Below, piece by piece: positions 33,967 to 42,590 of a stretch of DNA of 64,000 nucleotides (its first letter is position 1; every line of letters begins with the position of its first letter). Both the position numbers and the translations under genes were made by a program. This DNA is from Streptomyces sp. DvalAA-43 (GTDB taxonomy: Bacteria > Actinomycetota > Actinomycetes > Streptomycetales > Streptomycetaceae), in the NCBI RefSeq assembly GCF_900091725.1, contig NZ_FMBW01000071.1:310001-374000 (forward strand), read 5' to 3'. The notes under the pieces are model-generated. The model did no database searches, had not been told where the DNA came from, and saw only the letters and a program-made list of their open reading frames with translations.

Positions 33967-34707
33967 TCACCCCTCCAACAGGTCCAGATCGAGGGTGCCC
34001 GCCACCGCCGGGGCGTCCGGCGGGAGGCCGAGGGCGGCCTCGACCGCCCCGGGCAGCGGGCCCAGGCCCAGCAGGCCGGTGACGATCCGGGCCGTCAGCG
34101 CGTGCCACGCCCCGGCGCGCCGGAGCATCGCGTGGTCGCTGCCCCGGATCGCGACCAGACAGGAGCGGGCACCGGCGCGCCGGGCACGGGCCGTGAGGCG
34201 CTGGGACGCGCGGGGGCTGGTGATCCGGTCACGGGTGCTGTGCAGCAGGACGACGTCACGGCCCGCGAGCTGGTCCACCGGATCGTCCGCCGGGCACCAC
34301 GCGGCGAGGCCGACCACCCCGCGCACCAGCGGGTGACCGGCGGCGCGCAGGGCGGCGCGGGCGCCCATCGAGTGGCCGACCAGGACCACCGGGATCTCCC
34401 CGGCCTCGCGCCCGAGGGCGTCCAGGGCGCGTACGGCGTCGTGCAGCGGGTCCTCTCGGGGGCCGTTCCAGCCACGGTGGGCGTAGCGGACGGCACGTAC
34501 GAGAACGCCGCCTCCACCGGGTCCCGCGCCCCCGCCGCGGATCGCCCCGGCGATGGACCGGGCGAACGGACGCATCCGCACGGCGGGCAGGTTCAGCGGG
34601 CCGGGCAGCGGCGCGCCCAGGCCCGTCTCCGCGCCGCCGTGCAGCAGGAGCACGGCGGCGGACGGGCGGACAGCGGGCGGACGGACGGCGGACGGCGGTG
34701 CTGCCAT
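33967..34707 (-). CDS. Alpha/beta hydrolase
   Basis: This 246-residue protein has a complete triad: VLLLHGGAE (oxyanion), nucleophile elbow VLVGHSMGA, Asp in LHSTRDRITSP and His in GSDHAML. No signal peptide. It is probably a cytoplasmic esterase or serine hydrolase. ATG 34707 follows AGGAGGTAC. It is divergent from the peroxiredoxin across a 116-bp gap that holds a 19-bp tandem duplication. Confidence 0.88.
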   Translation of the reverse strand: MAAPPSAVRPPAVRPSAAVLLLHGGAETGLGAPLPGPLNLPAVRMRPFARSIAGAIRGGGAGPGGGGVLVRAVRYAHRGWNGPREDPLHDAVRALDALGREAGEIPVVLVGHSMGARAALRAAGHPLVRGVVGLAAWCPADDPVDQLAGRDVVLLHSTRDRITSPRASQRLTARARRAGARSCLVAIRGSDHAMLRRAGAWHALTARIVTGLLGLGPLPGAVEAALGLPPDAPAVAGTLDLDLLEG

Positions 34708-34728
34708 GCGTACCTCCTGGTGCGGGAG

Positions 34729-34766
34729 CCGGACCCGTACCGAGCATCCGGACCCGTACCGAGCAT
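34729..34766. repeat. Perfect 19-bp tandem duplication in a divergent promoter
   Basis: CCGGACCCGTACCGAGCAT occurs twice head to tail (34729-34747, 34748-34766) between the hydrolase and peroxiredoxin genes; it may carry regulator sites. Confidence 0.85.
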
Positions 34767-34823
34767 GCTGTACGGAGACCCGAACGGGAAAACCCGGCAG
34801 CACCGGACCACGGAGGAAGCGAC

Positions 34824-35309
34824 ATGGGATCGTCACCACAACTCGGCCTGCCCGCACCGGACTTCACACTGCCGGGCGGTCTGCTCACCGGCGAGGACTT
34901 CGCGCGCCGCGACTACGGCCTCGCCGCGGCGCGCGGCCGTGCCGTGGTCCTCGCGTTCTACCCGGGCGACAACACGGCCGTGTGCACCAAGCAGCTCTGC
35001 TCGTACTCCTCGGGCATGGAGGCCTTCGGCGCACTGGACGCGGAGGTCTGGGGCATCAGTCCACAGGGTGTGGACAGCCATGAGTCGTTCGCCCGCGCGC
35101 ACGGCCTGCGGATGCCGCTGCTCGCGGACGCCGGACGGGAGACCGCGCGGGCGTACGGTGTCGCGGCGCCGGGGATCGGGGTGCGCCGCGCGATCTTCCT
35201 GATCGGCCCCGACGGGGTGCTGCGCTGGAAGCATGTGGCGCTGCTCGGTGCCACGTACCAGTCGCTCGACACACTGACCGAGCAGTTGTCCGGCATCAAG
35301 GGCGCGTAA
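34824..35309 (+). CDS. Peroxiredoxin (BCP/PrxQ type)
   Basis: This 161-residue thioredoxin-fold peroxidase has APDFTLPGG and YPGDNTAVCTKQLCSY, with the peroxidatic Cys followed five residues later by a likely resolving Cys, the BCP/PrxQ spacing. It reduces H2O2 and organic peroxides. ATG 34824 follows GGAGGAAG. A stem-loop after the gene overlaps a palindrome shared with the pucR locus. Confidence 0.93.
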   Translation: MGSSPQLGLPAPDFTLPGGLLTGEDFARRDYGLAAARGRAVVLAFYPGDNTAVCTKQLCSYSSGMEAFGALDAEVWGISPQGVDSHESFARAHGLRMPLLADAGRETARAYGVAAPGIGVRRAIFLIGPDGVLRWKHVALLGATYQSLDTLTEQLSGIKGA

Positions 35310-35334
35310 AAGATTGCCGGAACCCGGCAGTACG
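35290..35334. promoter_or_regulatory. Palindromic operator-like site upstream of the NfeD/flotillin operon
   Basis: TGCCGG-AAC-CCGGCA (35315-35329) is a perfect 6-3-6 inverted repeat. The flanks match the pucR-yqiJ intergenic region: AAAGATTGCCGGA, two differing bases, then CCGGCAGT, plus CCGGCATCAAGG (35290-35301) at nearly the same distance upstream. It lies 82 bp before the NfeD start. Confidence 0.65.
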
Positions 35335-35344
35335 CGCTGCCGGG
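35323..35344 (+). terminator. Stem-loop after peroxiredoxin gene
   Basis: CCCGGCAG (35323-35330) pairs with CTGCCGGG (35337-35344), 6-nt loop, 13 bp after the stop. Confidence 0.5.
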
Positions 35345-35415
35345 CGCGTATGGGATCATCCACCCAGTTCGATGGAAATGTTCGGGGGATTTCGAAGATC
35401 GGGGAGGGTGATCAC

Positions 35416-35925
35416 GTGACCTTGTTTCTCGGTCTCGGCATTGCGGGAATTGTTCTGCTCGTACTGTCCCTGATCTTCGACGGAGTCCTGGAAGGCCTCT
35501 TCGGGGGCGTGCTGGACGGCCTCTTCGACGGGCTCCTGTCGCTGCCGGTCATCGCGGGATTCCTCTCGATGCTCGGCTTCGGCGGCGCGATCGTGCTCGG
35601 CACCACCGGCGCCGGTACGGTCGTCGCGACCGCCGCCGGAGTCGTGGCCGGGCTCGTCGCGGCCTGGCTGACCTGGAAGTTCAGCCGGGCCCTGATGCGG
35701 GACCAGACCAGCGTGACACCGCGCGGCGACGATCTGGTCGGCACGTCCGGGTCGGTCGTCACGGCCATCCCGGCCGACGGCTACGGCGAGGTCCTGCTGC
35801 AACTCGCGGGCCAGCACGTGAAGCTGGCGGCGAAGAGCGCGGCGCCGGTCGCGCGCGGCACCGAGATCTGGGTGGAGGCCGCGTTGTCGACCACCTCGGT
35901 CGCGGTCCGCCCCGTCGAGCACTGA
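35416..35925 (+). CDS. NfeD-like membrane protein
   Basis: This 169-residue protein has two to three N-terminal TM segments (VTLFLGLGIAGIVLLVLSLIF; LPVIAGFLSMLGFGGAIVL; VVATAAGVVAGLVAAWLTW) and a C-terminal OB-fold (DDLVGTSGSVVTAIPADGYGEVLL...GTEIWVEA). NfeD proteins partner flotillins in membrane microdomains, and a flotillin gene follows 206 bp on. GTG 35416 follows GGGAGGG. Its stop starts a 21-bp tandem repeat. Confidence 0.88.
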   Translation: MTLFLGLGIAGIVLLVLSLIFDGVLEGLFGGVLDGLFDGLLSLPVIAGFLSMLGFGGAIVLGTTGAGTVVATAAGVVAGLVAAWLTWKFSRALMRDQTSVTPRGDDLVGTSGSVVTAIPADGYGEVLLQLAGQHVKLAAKSAAPVARGTEIWVEAALSTTSVAVRPVEH

Positions 35926-36023
35926 GCCCGACTCGTCGGGCACCGAGCCCGGTCTGACGGGCTCCGGGTCCGACCTGACGGGCTCCGAGCCCGACCTGTT
36001 GGACTCCGGGTCCGACGAGTCGG
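35919..36023. repeat. 21-bp tandem repeat x5 starting at the NfeD stop
   Basis: Five 21-bp units (35919, 35940, 35961, 35982, 36003) based on GCTCCGAGCCCGACCTGACGG. The first contains the last codons and TGA of the NfeD gene. Confidence 0.88.
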
Positions 36024-36131
36024 GCGCCGACCACCGCCCGAGCCGATCCACCGTGCCGCACCGAGACACACCGCGGCACACCGCCCGAAACCGAGCTGCC
36101 GTCCCCGCAGGGAGGCAGGGGGGACACCCAT

Positions 36132-37598
36132 ATGAGCCCAGTCGTGACCGCAGTCGCCGGAGTCGTCGTGCTCCTGGTGCTGCTCGCACTCGTCGTCATC
36201 ACCCGCTACAAGGTCGCCGGGCCCAGCGAGGCATTCATCATCACCGGCCGCCGCGGCAAGAAGTCGACCGACCCGGTGACCGGCCGCACCAGTATCGACA
36301 ACAGCGGCCAGAAGGTCGTCGTCGGCGGCGGCGTCTTCGTCGTCCCGTTCGTCCAGCAGAAGTTCACCCTGGACCTCTCCAGCCGGCACATCCCGATCGC
36401 GGTGCGCGGCGCCGTCACCCTGCGCGGTGTGAAGTCCAACCTCGAAGGCGTCGCGATCGTCAAGGTCGGCGGCAGCGAGGAAGCGATCCGGGCCGCGGCC
36501 CAGCGCTTCCTCCAGCAGCAGGACGGCATCGTCGGCTTCACCCAGGAAGTGCTCTCCGGTGCGCTGCGCGCCATCGTCGGCCGGATGTCGGTCGAGGACA
36601 TCATCCGCGACCGGGCCGCGTTCGCCGGCCAGGTCGCCGAGGAGGCCGAGGCCAGCCTCTCCGGCCAGGGCCTGATCCTGGACGCCTTCCAGATCCAGGA
36701 CATCACCACCGAGGGCTCCTACCTGGAGGACCTCGGCCGCCCCGAGGCCGCCCGCGCCAAGCAGGAGGCGGACATCGCCGAGGCGATCGCCAAGCGGGCC
36801 TCCGAGCAGGCCCGGCTGAAGGCGGCCGAGGAGATCGCCATCGCCGAGCGGACCTTCTACCTCAAGCAGGCCGAGATCAAGGCCGAGACGGAAGCCGCCG
36901 CGGCCAAGGCCAACGCGGCGGGCCCGCTCGCCGAGGCGGCCCGTCAGCAGGAGGTCCTCCAGGAGCAGGAGAAGGTCGCCGAGCGCCAGGCCGCGCTGAC
37001 CGACCGCGAGCTCGACACCAAGGTCCGCAAGCCCGCCGACGCCGCCCGCTACCAGGCCGAGCAGGAGGCCGAGGCCCGCCGGATCGCCCAGGTCAAGGAG
37101 GCCGAGGCGGATGCCGAGCGCTCCCGCCTGACCGGTCAGGGCGAGAAGCTGCACCGCTCGGCGCTCGCCGACGCCGTCCGCATCGAGGGCGAGGCGGAGG
37201 CCGCGGCCATCGCGGCGAAGGGTGCGGCCGAGGCCGAGGCCATGCAGAAGAAGGCCGACGCGTTCGCGCAGTACGGCGACGCCGCCGTGCTCCAGATGCT
37301 GGTCGAGGTGCTGCCGGAGGTCGTCGCCAAGGCGTCCGAGCCGCTGAGCGCCGTCGACAAGATGACCGTGATCTCGACGGACGGCGCGAGCCAGCTGTCG
37401 CGTACGGTCACGGACAACGTCGCCCAGGGCATGGAACTCCTCAGCTCCACCACGGGAGTCGACCTCGCCGCCCTGCTGAAGAACCTCAAGGGCGGCCGGA
37501 AGGACACCGCTCCGGCGGGCCTGCCCACCCAGGGCGCGGATGCCTCGGCTGCCCCGGCCGCCCCGGCGCCCGACGGAAAGATCGAGATCACCGACTGA
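36132..37598 (+). CDS. Flotillin family protein (1)
   Basis: This 488-residue SPFH/band-7 protein has an N-terminal TM (VTAVAGVVVLLVLLALVVITRY), an SPFH domain (about 30-205; SEAFIITGRRG...), a long Ala/Glu-rich coiled coil (about 205-400) with EAEAxxA repeats and a C-terminal flotillin end (YGDAAVLQMLVEVLPEVVAKASEPLSAVDKM). Flotillins scaffold liquid-ordered membrane domains and, in bacteria, work with NfeD proteins. ATG 36132. It shares an upstream operator-like palindrome with the second flotillin locus (49683). Confidence 0.94.
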   Translation: MSPVVTAVAGVVVLLVLLALVVITRYKVAGPSEAFIITGRRGKKSTDPVTGRTSIDNSGQKVVVGGGVFVVPFVQQKFTLDLSSRHIPIAVRGAVTLRGVKSNLEGVAIVKVGGSEEAIRAAAQRFLQQQDGIVGFTQEVLSGALRAIVGRMSVEDIIRDRAAFAGQVAEEAEASLSGQGLILDAFQIQDITTEGSYLEDLGRPEAARAKQEADIAEAIAKRASEQARLKAAEEIAIAERTFYLKQAEIKAETEAAAAKANAAGPLAEAARQQEVLQEQEKVAERQAALTDRELDTKVRKPADAARYQAEQEAEARRIAQVKEAEADAERSRLTGQGEKLHRSALADAVRIEGEAEAAAIAAKGAAEAEAMQKKADAFAQYGDAAVLQMLVEVLPEVVAKASEPLSAVDKMTVISTDGASQLSRTVTDNVAQGMELLSSTTGVDLAALLKNLKGGRKDTAPAGLPTQGADASAAPAAPAPDGKIEITD

Positions 37599-37668
37599 TC
37601 CGCCGCACCACCGACACCCGTACGTGCCCGGCCGGTCGACCACCGTCCGGGCACGTACGCGTCAGGGC

Positions 37669-38064
37669 TCACCCCTCCAGGTCCACCCGAACCGACAGCA
37701 GGTTCGTACCCACCGCCCGCACGACGGTGCTGTTGTAGCGCGGCAGGGTCCTGAGCCGGGCGCGGGCATCGTCCTCGGGCAGCGGGTGCGCGATCCCGTC
37801 GTACCAGCGGCCCTCGATGCGCACCCGGACCCGGGGATCGGACCGGATGTTACGGATGTACTGGGACTTGTCGCCGTACTCCGAGACCAGCCAGAACTCC
37901 TGGCCCACGCGCCGGCCGCCGACCGGGGTCCGGCGCGGAAGGCCGGAGGTGCGGCCCGTCGTCTCCAGCAGGATCTGCGACTTCGACCGTCTGGCCAGCG
38001 GGTTGACCACATGCCGCTGAAGCGATGTGACCGCCCGGAACTTGAGCTCTCGACTGCGCGCCAT
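37669..38064 (-). CDS. Deazaflavin (F420)-dependent nitroreductase-family protein
   Basis: This 131-residue split-barrel protein has LLETTGRTSGLPRRTPVGG, LVSEYGDKSQYIRNIRSDPRVRVRI and GRWYDG, the pattern of the DDN/PF04075 family. Members bind F420 and reduce diverse substrates, often with a membrane-associated basic N-terminus as here (MARSRELKFRAV). It converges with the flotillin gene. Confidence 0.9.
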   Translation of the reverse strand: MARSRELKFRAVTSLQRHVVNPLARRSKSQILLETTGRTSGLPRRTPVGGRRVGQEFWLVSEYGDKSQYIRNIRSDPRVRVRIEGRWYDGIAHPLPEDDARARLRTLPRYNSTVVRAVGTNLLSVRVDLEG

Positions 38065-38137
38065 GCGTGCCCCTTCCGCCCGTTGCCTTCGTGCCGGTGT
38101 ACGACCGCGCCCGCGAGCCTACGACGCTATGCCCCGG

Positions 38138-38575
38138 TCACCGCATAGCGCGCGCCGCCGGATCCGGGCGCGACTCCTCGCCCTCCCCCGCACAGACGAT
38201 GAACTCCCTTACGGGCGGCGGCGCGGCGGGTGGGGCCGGGACAGCCACCGGCGCCGGAAGCCTCTGGACGAGCCGGTGACGCAGGAACCCGACAGCGGAC
38301 CGTACGCCGCCCCTGGGCAGCTCACTGGTCAACGCCCGCCGCAGATCCGCAGCACTCACGCCGCGCCGGATCCACTCGGCAGCGACCTCGGCCAGCCCCC
38401 GGGCCTCCCGGACCCCGAGGTGCACTTGCGGATGCGCATGCCGCGGTGACAGCAACACCCGCTCCCCCTCCGCGACTTCGGAGGCATGGGGGGGCTTCGG
38501 AGGGCGGGTGGGAGTAGTTCTCCCCAAGTTCTTCATCTACCGGTTCATAGCCACCGACCTTTCCGGCGGGGCAAC
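38138..38575 (-). pseudogene. Decayed paralogue of the 7753-8850 HTH protein
   Basis: The open part (38138-38536, 132 codons) contains ERVLLSPRHAHPQVHLGVREARGL and RSAVGFLRHRLVQRLPAP, matching the helical domain of the 365-residue protein at 7753-8850. Just upstream, in another frame, comes VGGYEPVDEELGENYSHPP, matching VAGGYEPVEDHCDKTTPHPP there. So a frameshift lies between, probably at the run of six G (38489-38494 on +). The N-terminal winged helix and the C-terminal CPSC are missing. It lies directly after the sigma-partner gene. Confidence 0.7.
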
Positions 38576-38578
38576 GGG

Positions 38579-39406
38579 TCAGCCCACGGCTCCGAGGATC
38601 GGGGCCCAGGTGGGACCGGTGAGCGCGGCCACCGCCTGCTTCTGGGAGAGCGGGGGGGTGTCACGGGTCGGCTTCGGGGTGTTTCCGTCGCCGAAGTCAC
38701 CGGCGGTGTCCCACTGCACCAGCTGAAGCTGGGCACCGGTCGACTTCAGGGTCACCGTCGTCGTCCAGCGGTGAGCGATCTCGGAGTCGGGGACGGGGTC
38801 GGCACCCATCGGCTGCCTCTCCGCGATCTTCTCCGACACCACCAGGGCTCCGCCGGGAAGCGCGGCGCTGCTCGGCAGCTCGCTCAGCTCGCAGGTGTCA
38901 CCGGCGTCAGCGCGTCCGGCCATGTTGTCGCAGCTCAGCCCGTCGCCGTCCCTGAGCGGCAGCTTGAGCCGCATGGCCGAGACACCGACGCCGGCGGCAC
39001 CGTGCCCGTCATTGACGTCCACTTCGCCGTTGGCGACCCACCCGCCGTTCGGATTCGAGGGGTCGTTGCTCTGGCCGTGCTCCTGGCCGAACCGGCTCCC
39101 GGGGAACGTCTTCTTCACGGCGTCGATCATCTGGGTGCCGCTGATCGCGGAGCGGGGCATCGCCAGCACCACCGTTTCCATGTCGGACCCTGCTGAGCGG
39201 GCCCCGGCGAGCACGCCGGGGAGCACCAGGCCGGCTGCCGCGATCGCGGCGCAGGCACCGACCCCGGCGATGACACCGGCGCTGCGCCGACGACGGCTGC
39301 GGCTCCGCCCGCGCGCGACGGCTCCGTCCGTGAGCCGGGTGAGATCGGGTTCGAGGGAGTCGGTCGTGCGGTCCAGGGCGTGTGCGAGGTCTGCTTCAAA
39401 CGGCAT
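38579..39406 (-). CDS. Single-TM membrane protein, partner of SigE-type sigma factor
   Basis: This 275-residue protein has an N-terminal cytoplasmic segment of about 40 residues (MPFEADLAHALDRTTDSLEPDLTRLTDGAVARG), a basic stretch (RSRSRRRRS), one TM (about 44-67) and an extracytoplasmic domain with a Cys pair (LSCDNM, DTCELS). It follows a SigE-family sigma gene on the same strand, so an anti-sigma or lipoprotein-like sensor role is plausible. No known anti-sigma motif is seen. ATG 39406 follows AAGGTGAC. Confidence 0.75.
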   Translation of the reverse strand: MPFEADLAHALDRTTDSLEPDLTRLTDGAVARGRSRSRRRRSAGVIAGVGACAAIAAAGLVLPGVLAGARSAGSDMETVVLAMPRSAISGTQMIDAVKKTFPGSRFGQEHGQSNDPSNPNGGWVANGEVDVNDGHGAAGVGVSAMRLKLPLRDGDGLSCDNMAGRADAGDTCELSELPSSAALPGGALVVSEKIAERQPMGADPVPDSEIAHRWTTTVTLKSTGAQLQLVQWDTAGDFGDGNTPKPTRDTPPLSQKQAVAALTGPTWAPILGAVG

Positions 39407-39470
39407 GCTGACGTCACCTTTTCTGTCTCTGATGGAGGTTCTGCGACGGGTACGACCGGTGTGCACCGTT

Positions 39471-39590
39471 GTTCGGTGCGGGACCGTTCAGTGCGGGACC
39501 GTTCAGTGCCGGACCGTTCAGTGCCGGACCGTTCAGTGCCGGACCGTTCAGTGCCGGACCGTTCGGTGCCGGACTGTTCAGTGCCGGACC
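39471..39590. repeat. 15-bp tandem repeat x8 at the sigma-gene 3' end
   Basis: Eight 15-bp units GTTCAGTGCCGGACC (39471-39590) with few differences. The last unit (39576-39590) contains the stop codon of the sigma factor read on the - strand. Because 15 is a multiple of 3, TGA recurs in the same frame in the units that keep TTCA. Confidence 0.93.
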
Positions 39591-40084
39591 AGGTCGGACA
39601 GGCTGTCGCCGAGCAACGCACGCACCCTGTTGAGCGCCCGGGTGCCCTGGGAGCGGACCGCGCTGCTGCTCAGCTTGAGCATCCGGGCGGTCTCCTCGAC
39701 GCTGCGGTCCTCCCAGTAGCGCAGCAGCAGCACCGCCCTGTCCCGGGGCGGGAGTTGACCGAGCGCGTCCAGCAGGGTGAGCCGCAGCGCGGCGTCCGGG
39801 CCGGCCGTCGCGCTGTCGGGCATGTTCCCGGTGGGACGCTCGCCGGTGCTGCGCCGACGCCGCAGAGTGAGGGAGGCGCGGACCAGGATCGTCTGTGCGT
39901 AGGCCGCCGGGCTGTCCGCCCTGGCCACCCGCTTCCAGTGCACGTACACCCGGCTGAGGGTTTCCTGGACCAGGTCCTCGGCAAGATGTGCGTCACCGGC
40001 CGCGAGGACGTACGCCGATCGGTACAGCGCCTTCGCCCTCTCGGCCACGAACTCCAGGTACTGATCCTCCTGCGCTGATTTCAC
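39578..40084 (-). CDS. SigE-family ECF-like RNA polymerase sigma factor
   Basis: This 168-residue protein has region 2 at residues about 10-75 (QYLEFVAERAKALYRSAYVLAAGDAHLAEDLVQETLSRVYVHW) and region 4 at about 105-160 (LLDALGQLPPRDRAVLLLRYWEDRSVEETARMLKLSSSAVRSQGTRAL). This is the SigE-family class common in Streptomyces, which directs transcription of small stress or morphogenesis regulons. A membrane protein follows on the same strand after the repeat array. ATG 40084; divergent from the FG-GAP gene. Confidence 0.94.
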   Translation of the reverse strand: MKSAQEDQYLEFVAERAKALYRSAYVLAAGDAHLAEDLVQETLSRVYVHWKRVARADSPAAYAQTILVRASLTLRRRRSTGERPTGNMPDSATAGPDAALRLTLLDALGQLPPRDRAVLLLRYWEDRSVEETARMLKLSSSAVRSQGTRALNRVRALLGDSLSDLVRH

Positions 40085-40340
40085 TCGGCCCCCGCCTGCT
40101 CTCTTGTTCCGTGATCCCCGTGCATACCCCTTTGACTACGTGGGACGGCAGGATGTCGCGCGGCAGGAGCGCCTTCTTTTCCCATCGCTCTTTTGCACCG
40201 CCGCGGCGGAGCGTCCGAAGGAGCAGGCACCGAGAATCCGACACACGGGACGATCTTGGCTGATATACGCTGCGCCTGACTTGATCGAACAGTTCAGCGA
40301 ATCCGTGCCACCGGATACGCCTGCCCGGGGGGGCATTCCC

Positions 40341-42509
40341 ATGACTTCGCAGACTTCGCCGTACCGCGTGGTGCTCGGCATCGCGCTCACTCCCGTCCTC
40401 GCTCTGGCGGCCGCCGCCCCGGCCGCCGCCCACCCCGCAGCCGCGGGCACGGCCACCGGCACCACCGCCGCGACCGCCGTCGAGACGCGTGCGCCGGGCC
40501 CTTGGGGTGCCCGTACCCTGCACGCCGCGAACCCCGTCCCCGCCTCCGCCTCGGGTGGGCTGAACGTCCTGGAGTCGGCCGGGAACGGTGCCCTCGTCTC
40601 CCTCACCGGCGACGGGCTCTCCCGTTCCACCCGGATCCGGCCGGCCGGCGGCACCCGCTGGCTCGCCCCGCAGACCTGGCCGGACGCCGGCGGGTACAAC
40701 ACCGAGCTGGTCTCGCTCGGCGACGGCACGGTGCGCCTGGTCTGGCGGGCCGAGCGCGCCGACGACCACAACAACTACTGGCTGAAGGTGGCCACCCTCG
40801 CGCCCGGCGCGACCGCCTTCTCCGCGCCCGAGTACGTGGCGGCGGTCCCCGAGAAGGGCTACCACCACGTGGCGGCGGCCCCCGATGGCCGGCTGGTCGC
40901 CGTCTGGTCGGCCTCCGGTGTGGTGAAGGCCGCCGGGAAGGCCGGCCCGCAGGCCGCGTGGACCGCTCCGGCCGACCTCAACACGCAGCCGCCGTCCGGC
41001 AGCCGGGACATCTCCGCCCTGGACCTGGCGGTCGCCAAGGACGGCACCGCCCTGGTGGTGTGGCAGTGGCAGGCGAGCAAGGCCGTCGTCGCCCTGGAGA
41101 AGGCCCCCGGCGCGTCCGCCTGGACCGCGGTCGAGAACTTCCCGGTCCCGGGCGTGGACCTGGCCCGCCCGAAGGCGTTCGCCGGCCCGCAGGGCGGCTT
41201 CGACGTGTTCTACGACGACAACGCGCACCTCATGCACACGCGCCGGTCCGCCGGTGCCACGCAGTGGAGCACCCCTCGGTCCGCCGCCAACTACGGCAGC
41301 ACATCCGGGATGACGGCACCCGTCCACCTGCCCAACGGCGACCTCTTCGTCGCGGGCGGGCCCGGCTACGCGACCGGCCCCTGGTACGCGGTGCGCTCGG
41401 CGGCCACCGGCGCCTGGCAGCCGTACACACAGCCCTTCTCCACGCACAAGAAGGTGCGCGCGGTCGACGCGGCCGCCACCTCGGGCGGCACGGTCACGGT
41501 GACGTGGCGGGAGGGCTACTCGGGCGAGGAGTACACGATGGCCGCCGTCTTCAAGGGCGGCACCTGGTCCGCCCCCCGGCGGCTGAGCGCGACGAGTGCC
41601 CGGTCCACCGGAGCGCCCCAGGTGGCTGCCGACGCGCTCGGCCGCCCCGTCGTGCTGTGGGACGAGTACCGGCTGACCGACACGAACAGCATCGTCCTGG
41701 ACGGCGTCCAGCAGGCCACCACCACCAGCCGCGCACTGCCCGAGTGGGGCGACTACACGGACGACGGCAAGCCCGACCTGCTCGGCCGGGACGGCACCGG
41801 ACTGAAGGTGTACACGGGCACCGCGACGAAGCTGTCCGCCGGGAAGCGCACGAGCAGCTGGCCCACGGGCACGCTGGTGCTGCCGTACGGCGACCTCGAC
41901 GGCGACCGCTGCAACGACGTGTTCGTCCGCTACCCGAAGGGCGAGGCCCGCGTCTACCCGACGGTCTGCGGCGGGCTGCCCGACCAGCAGTCGTTCCACG
42001 TCAAGGTCTCCTCGGACTGGAGCGGCTACGACACGGTCGTCTCACCCGGCGACGTGACCGGCGACGGCCGGGCCGACCTGCTGACCCGGTCCGCCTCGAC
42101 CGGAAAGCTGTACGTGTACGCCAACAACGGCGCGGGCGGCTTCAAGGCCCGCTCGCTCGCCGGGTCCGGCTTCGGCGGCTACAAGAAGCTGATCGCCGCC
42201 GGGGACCTCGACGGCGACGGCAAGAACGACCTGCTGGCCCTCGACGCGTCGAACGAGCTGTGGCGCTTCCGGGGCACCGGCACCGGCACCAGCGCCTTCA
42301 AGCCCCGGTCCCTCGTCTTCAAGGACTGGGGCACCTCCTACAAGGACGTGGTCGGCGGCCTCGACCTGTCCGGTGACGGCCGCGCCGACCTGATCTCGCT
42401 CGACAAGACCGGCCGTGCCTGGCTGAACCGGGGCGACGGCCACGGCGGCTTCGGCAACCGGACCCAGGCCGGCAAGTCCACGAACTGGTCGGACATCCGC
42501 ATCTCCTGA
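40341..42509 (+). CDS. Secreted FG-GAP/VCBS beta-propeller protein
   Basis: This 722-residue protein has a signal peptide (MTSQTSPYRVVLGIALTPVLALAAAAPAAA, about 32 residues). The middle part (about 60-460) is a sialidase-like propeller rich in W and GG turns. The C-terminal third has FG-GAP/VCBS repeats with Ca-binding acidic loops (GDYTDDGKPDLLGRDG, GDLDGDRCNDVFV, GDVTGDGRADLLTR, GDLDGDGKNDLLAL, LDLSGDGRADLIS). It is an extracellular adhesive or carbohydrate-binding protein. ATG 40341; longer frames upstream have no signal peptide. Confidence 0.9.
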   Translation: MTSQTSPYRVVLGIALTPVLALAAAAPAAAHPAAAGTATGTTAATAVETRAPGPWGARTLHAANPVPASASGGLNVLESAGNGALVSLTGDGLSRSTRIRPAGGTRWLAPQTWPDAGGYNTELVSLGDGTVRLVWRAERADDHNNYWLKVATLAPGATAFSAPEYVAAVPEKGYHHVAAAPDGRLVAVWSASGVVKAAGKAGPQAAWTAPADLNTQPPSGSRDISALDLAVAKDGTALVVWQWQASKAVVALEKAPGASAWTAVENFPVPGVDLARPKAFAGPQGGFDVFYDDNAHLMHTRRSAGATQWSTPRSAANYGSTSGMTAPVHLPNGDLFVAGGPGYATGPWYAVRSAATGAWQPYTQPFSTHKKVRAVDAAATSGGTVTVTWREGYSGEEYTMAAVFKGGTWSAPRRLSATSARSTGAPQVAADALGRPVVLWDEYRLTDTNSIVLDGVQQATTTSRALPEWGDYTDDGKPDLLGRDGTGLKVYTGTATKLSAGKRTSSWPTGTLVLPYGDLDGDRCNDVFVRYPKGEARVYPTVCGGLPDQQSFHVKVSSDWSGYDTVVSPGDVTGDGRADLLTRSASTGKLYVYANNGAGGFKARSLAGSGFGGYKKLIAAGDLDGDGKNDLLALDASNELWRFRGTGTGTSAFKPRSLVFKDWGTSYKDVVGGLDLSGDGRADLISLDKTGRAWLNRGDGHGGFGNRTQAGKSTNWSDIRIS

Positions 42510-42559
42510 CCGCACCGTCCGCTCCTGTGGACGGCGCTCCGGCGCGGTGTGGACGGAGA

Positions 42560-42588
42560 AGAAGCCCCGGGCCGCTGGTCCGGGGCTT
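42560..42588 (+). terminator. Terminator after FG-GAP gene
   Basis: GAAGCCCCGG (42560-42569) pairs with CCGGGGCTTC (42579-42588), 9-nt loop, 50 bp after the stop. Confidence 0.7.
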
Positions 42589-42590
42589 CC

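Noticed and set aside
39471..39590. CRISPR-like array
   Set aside because: Units are 15 bp and directly adjacent with no spacers, and no cas genes are nearby; it is a tandem repeat.
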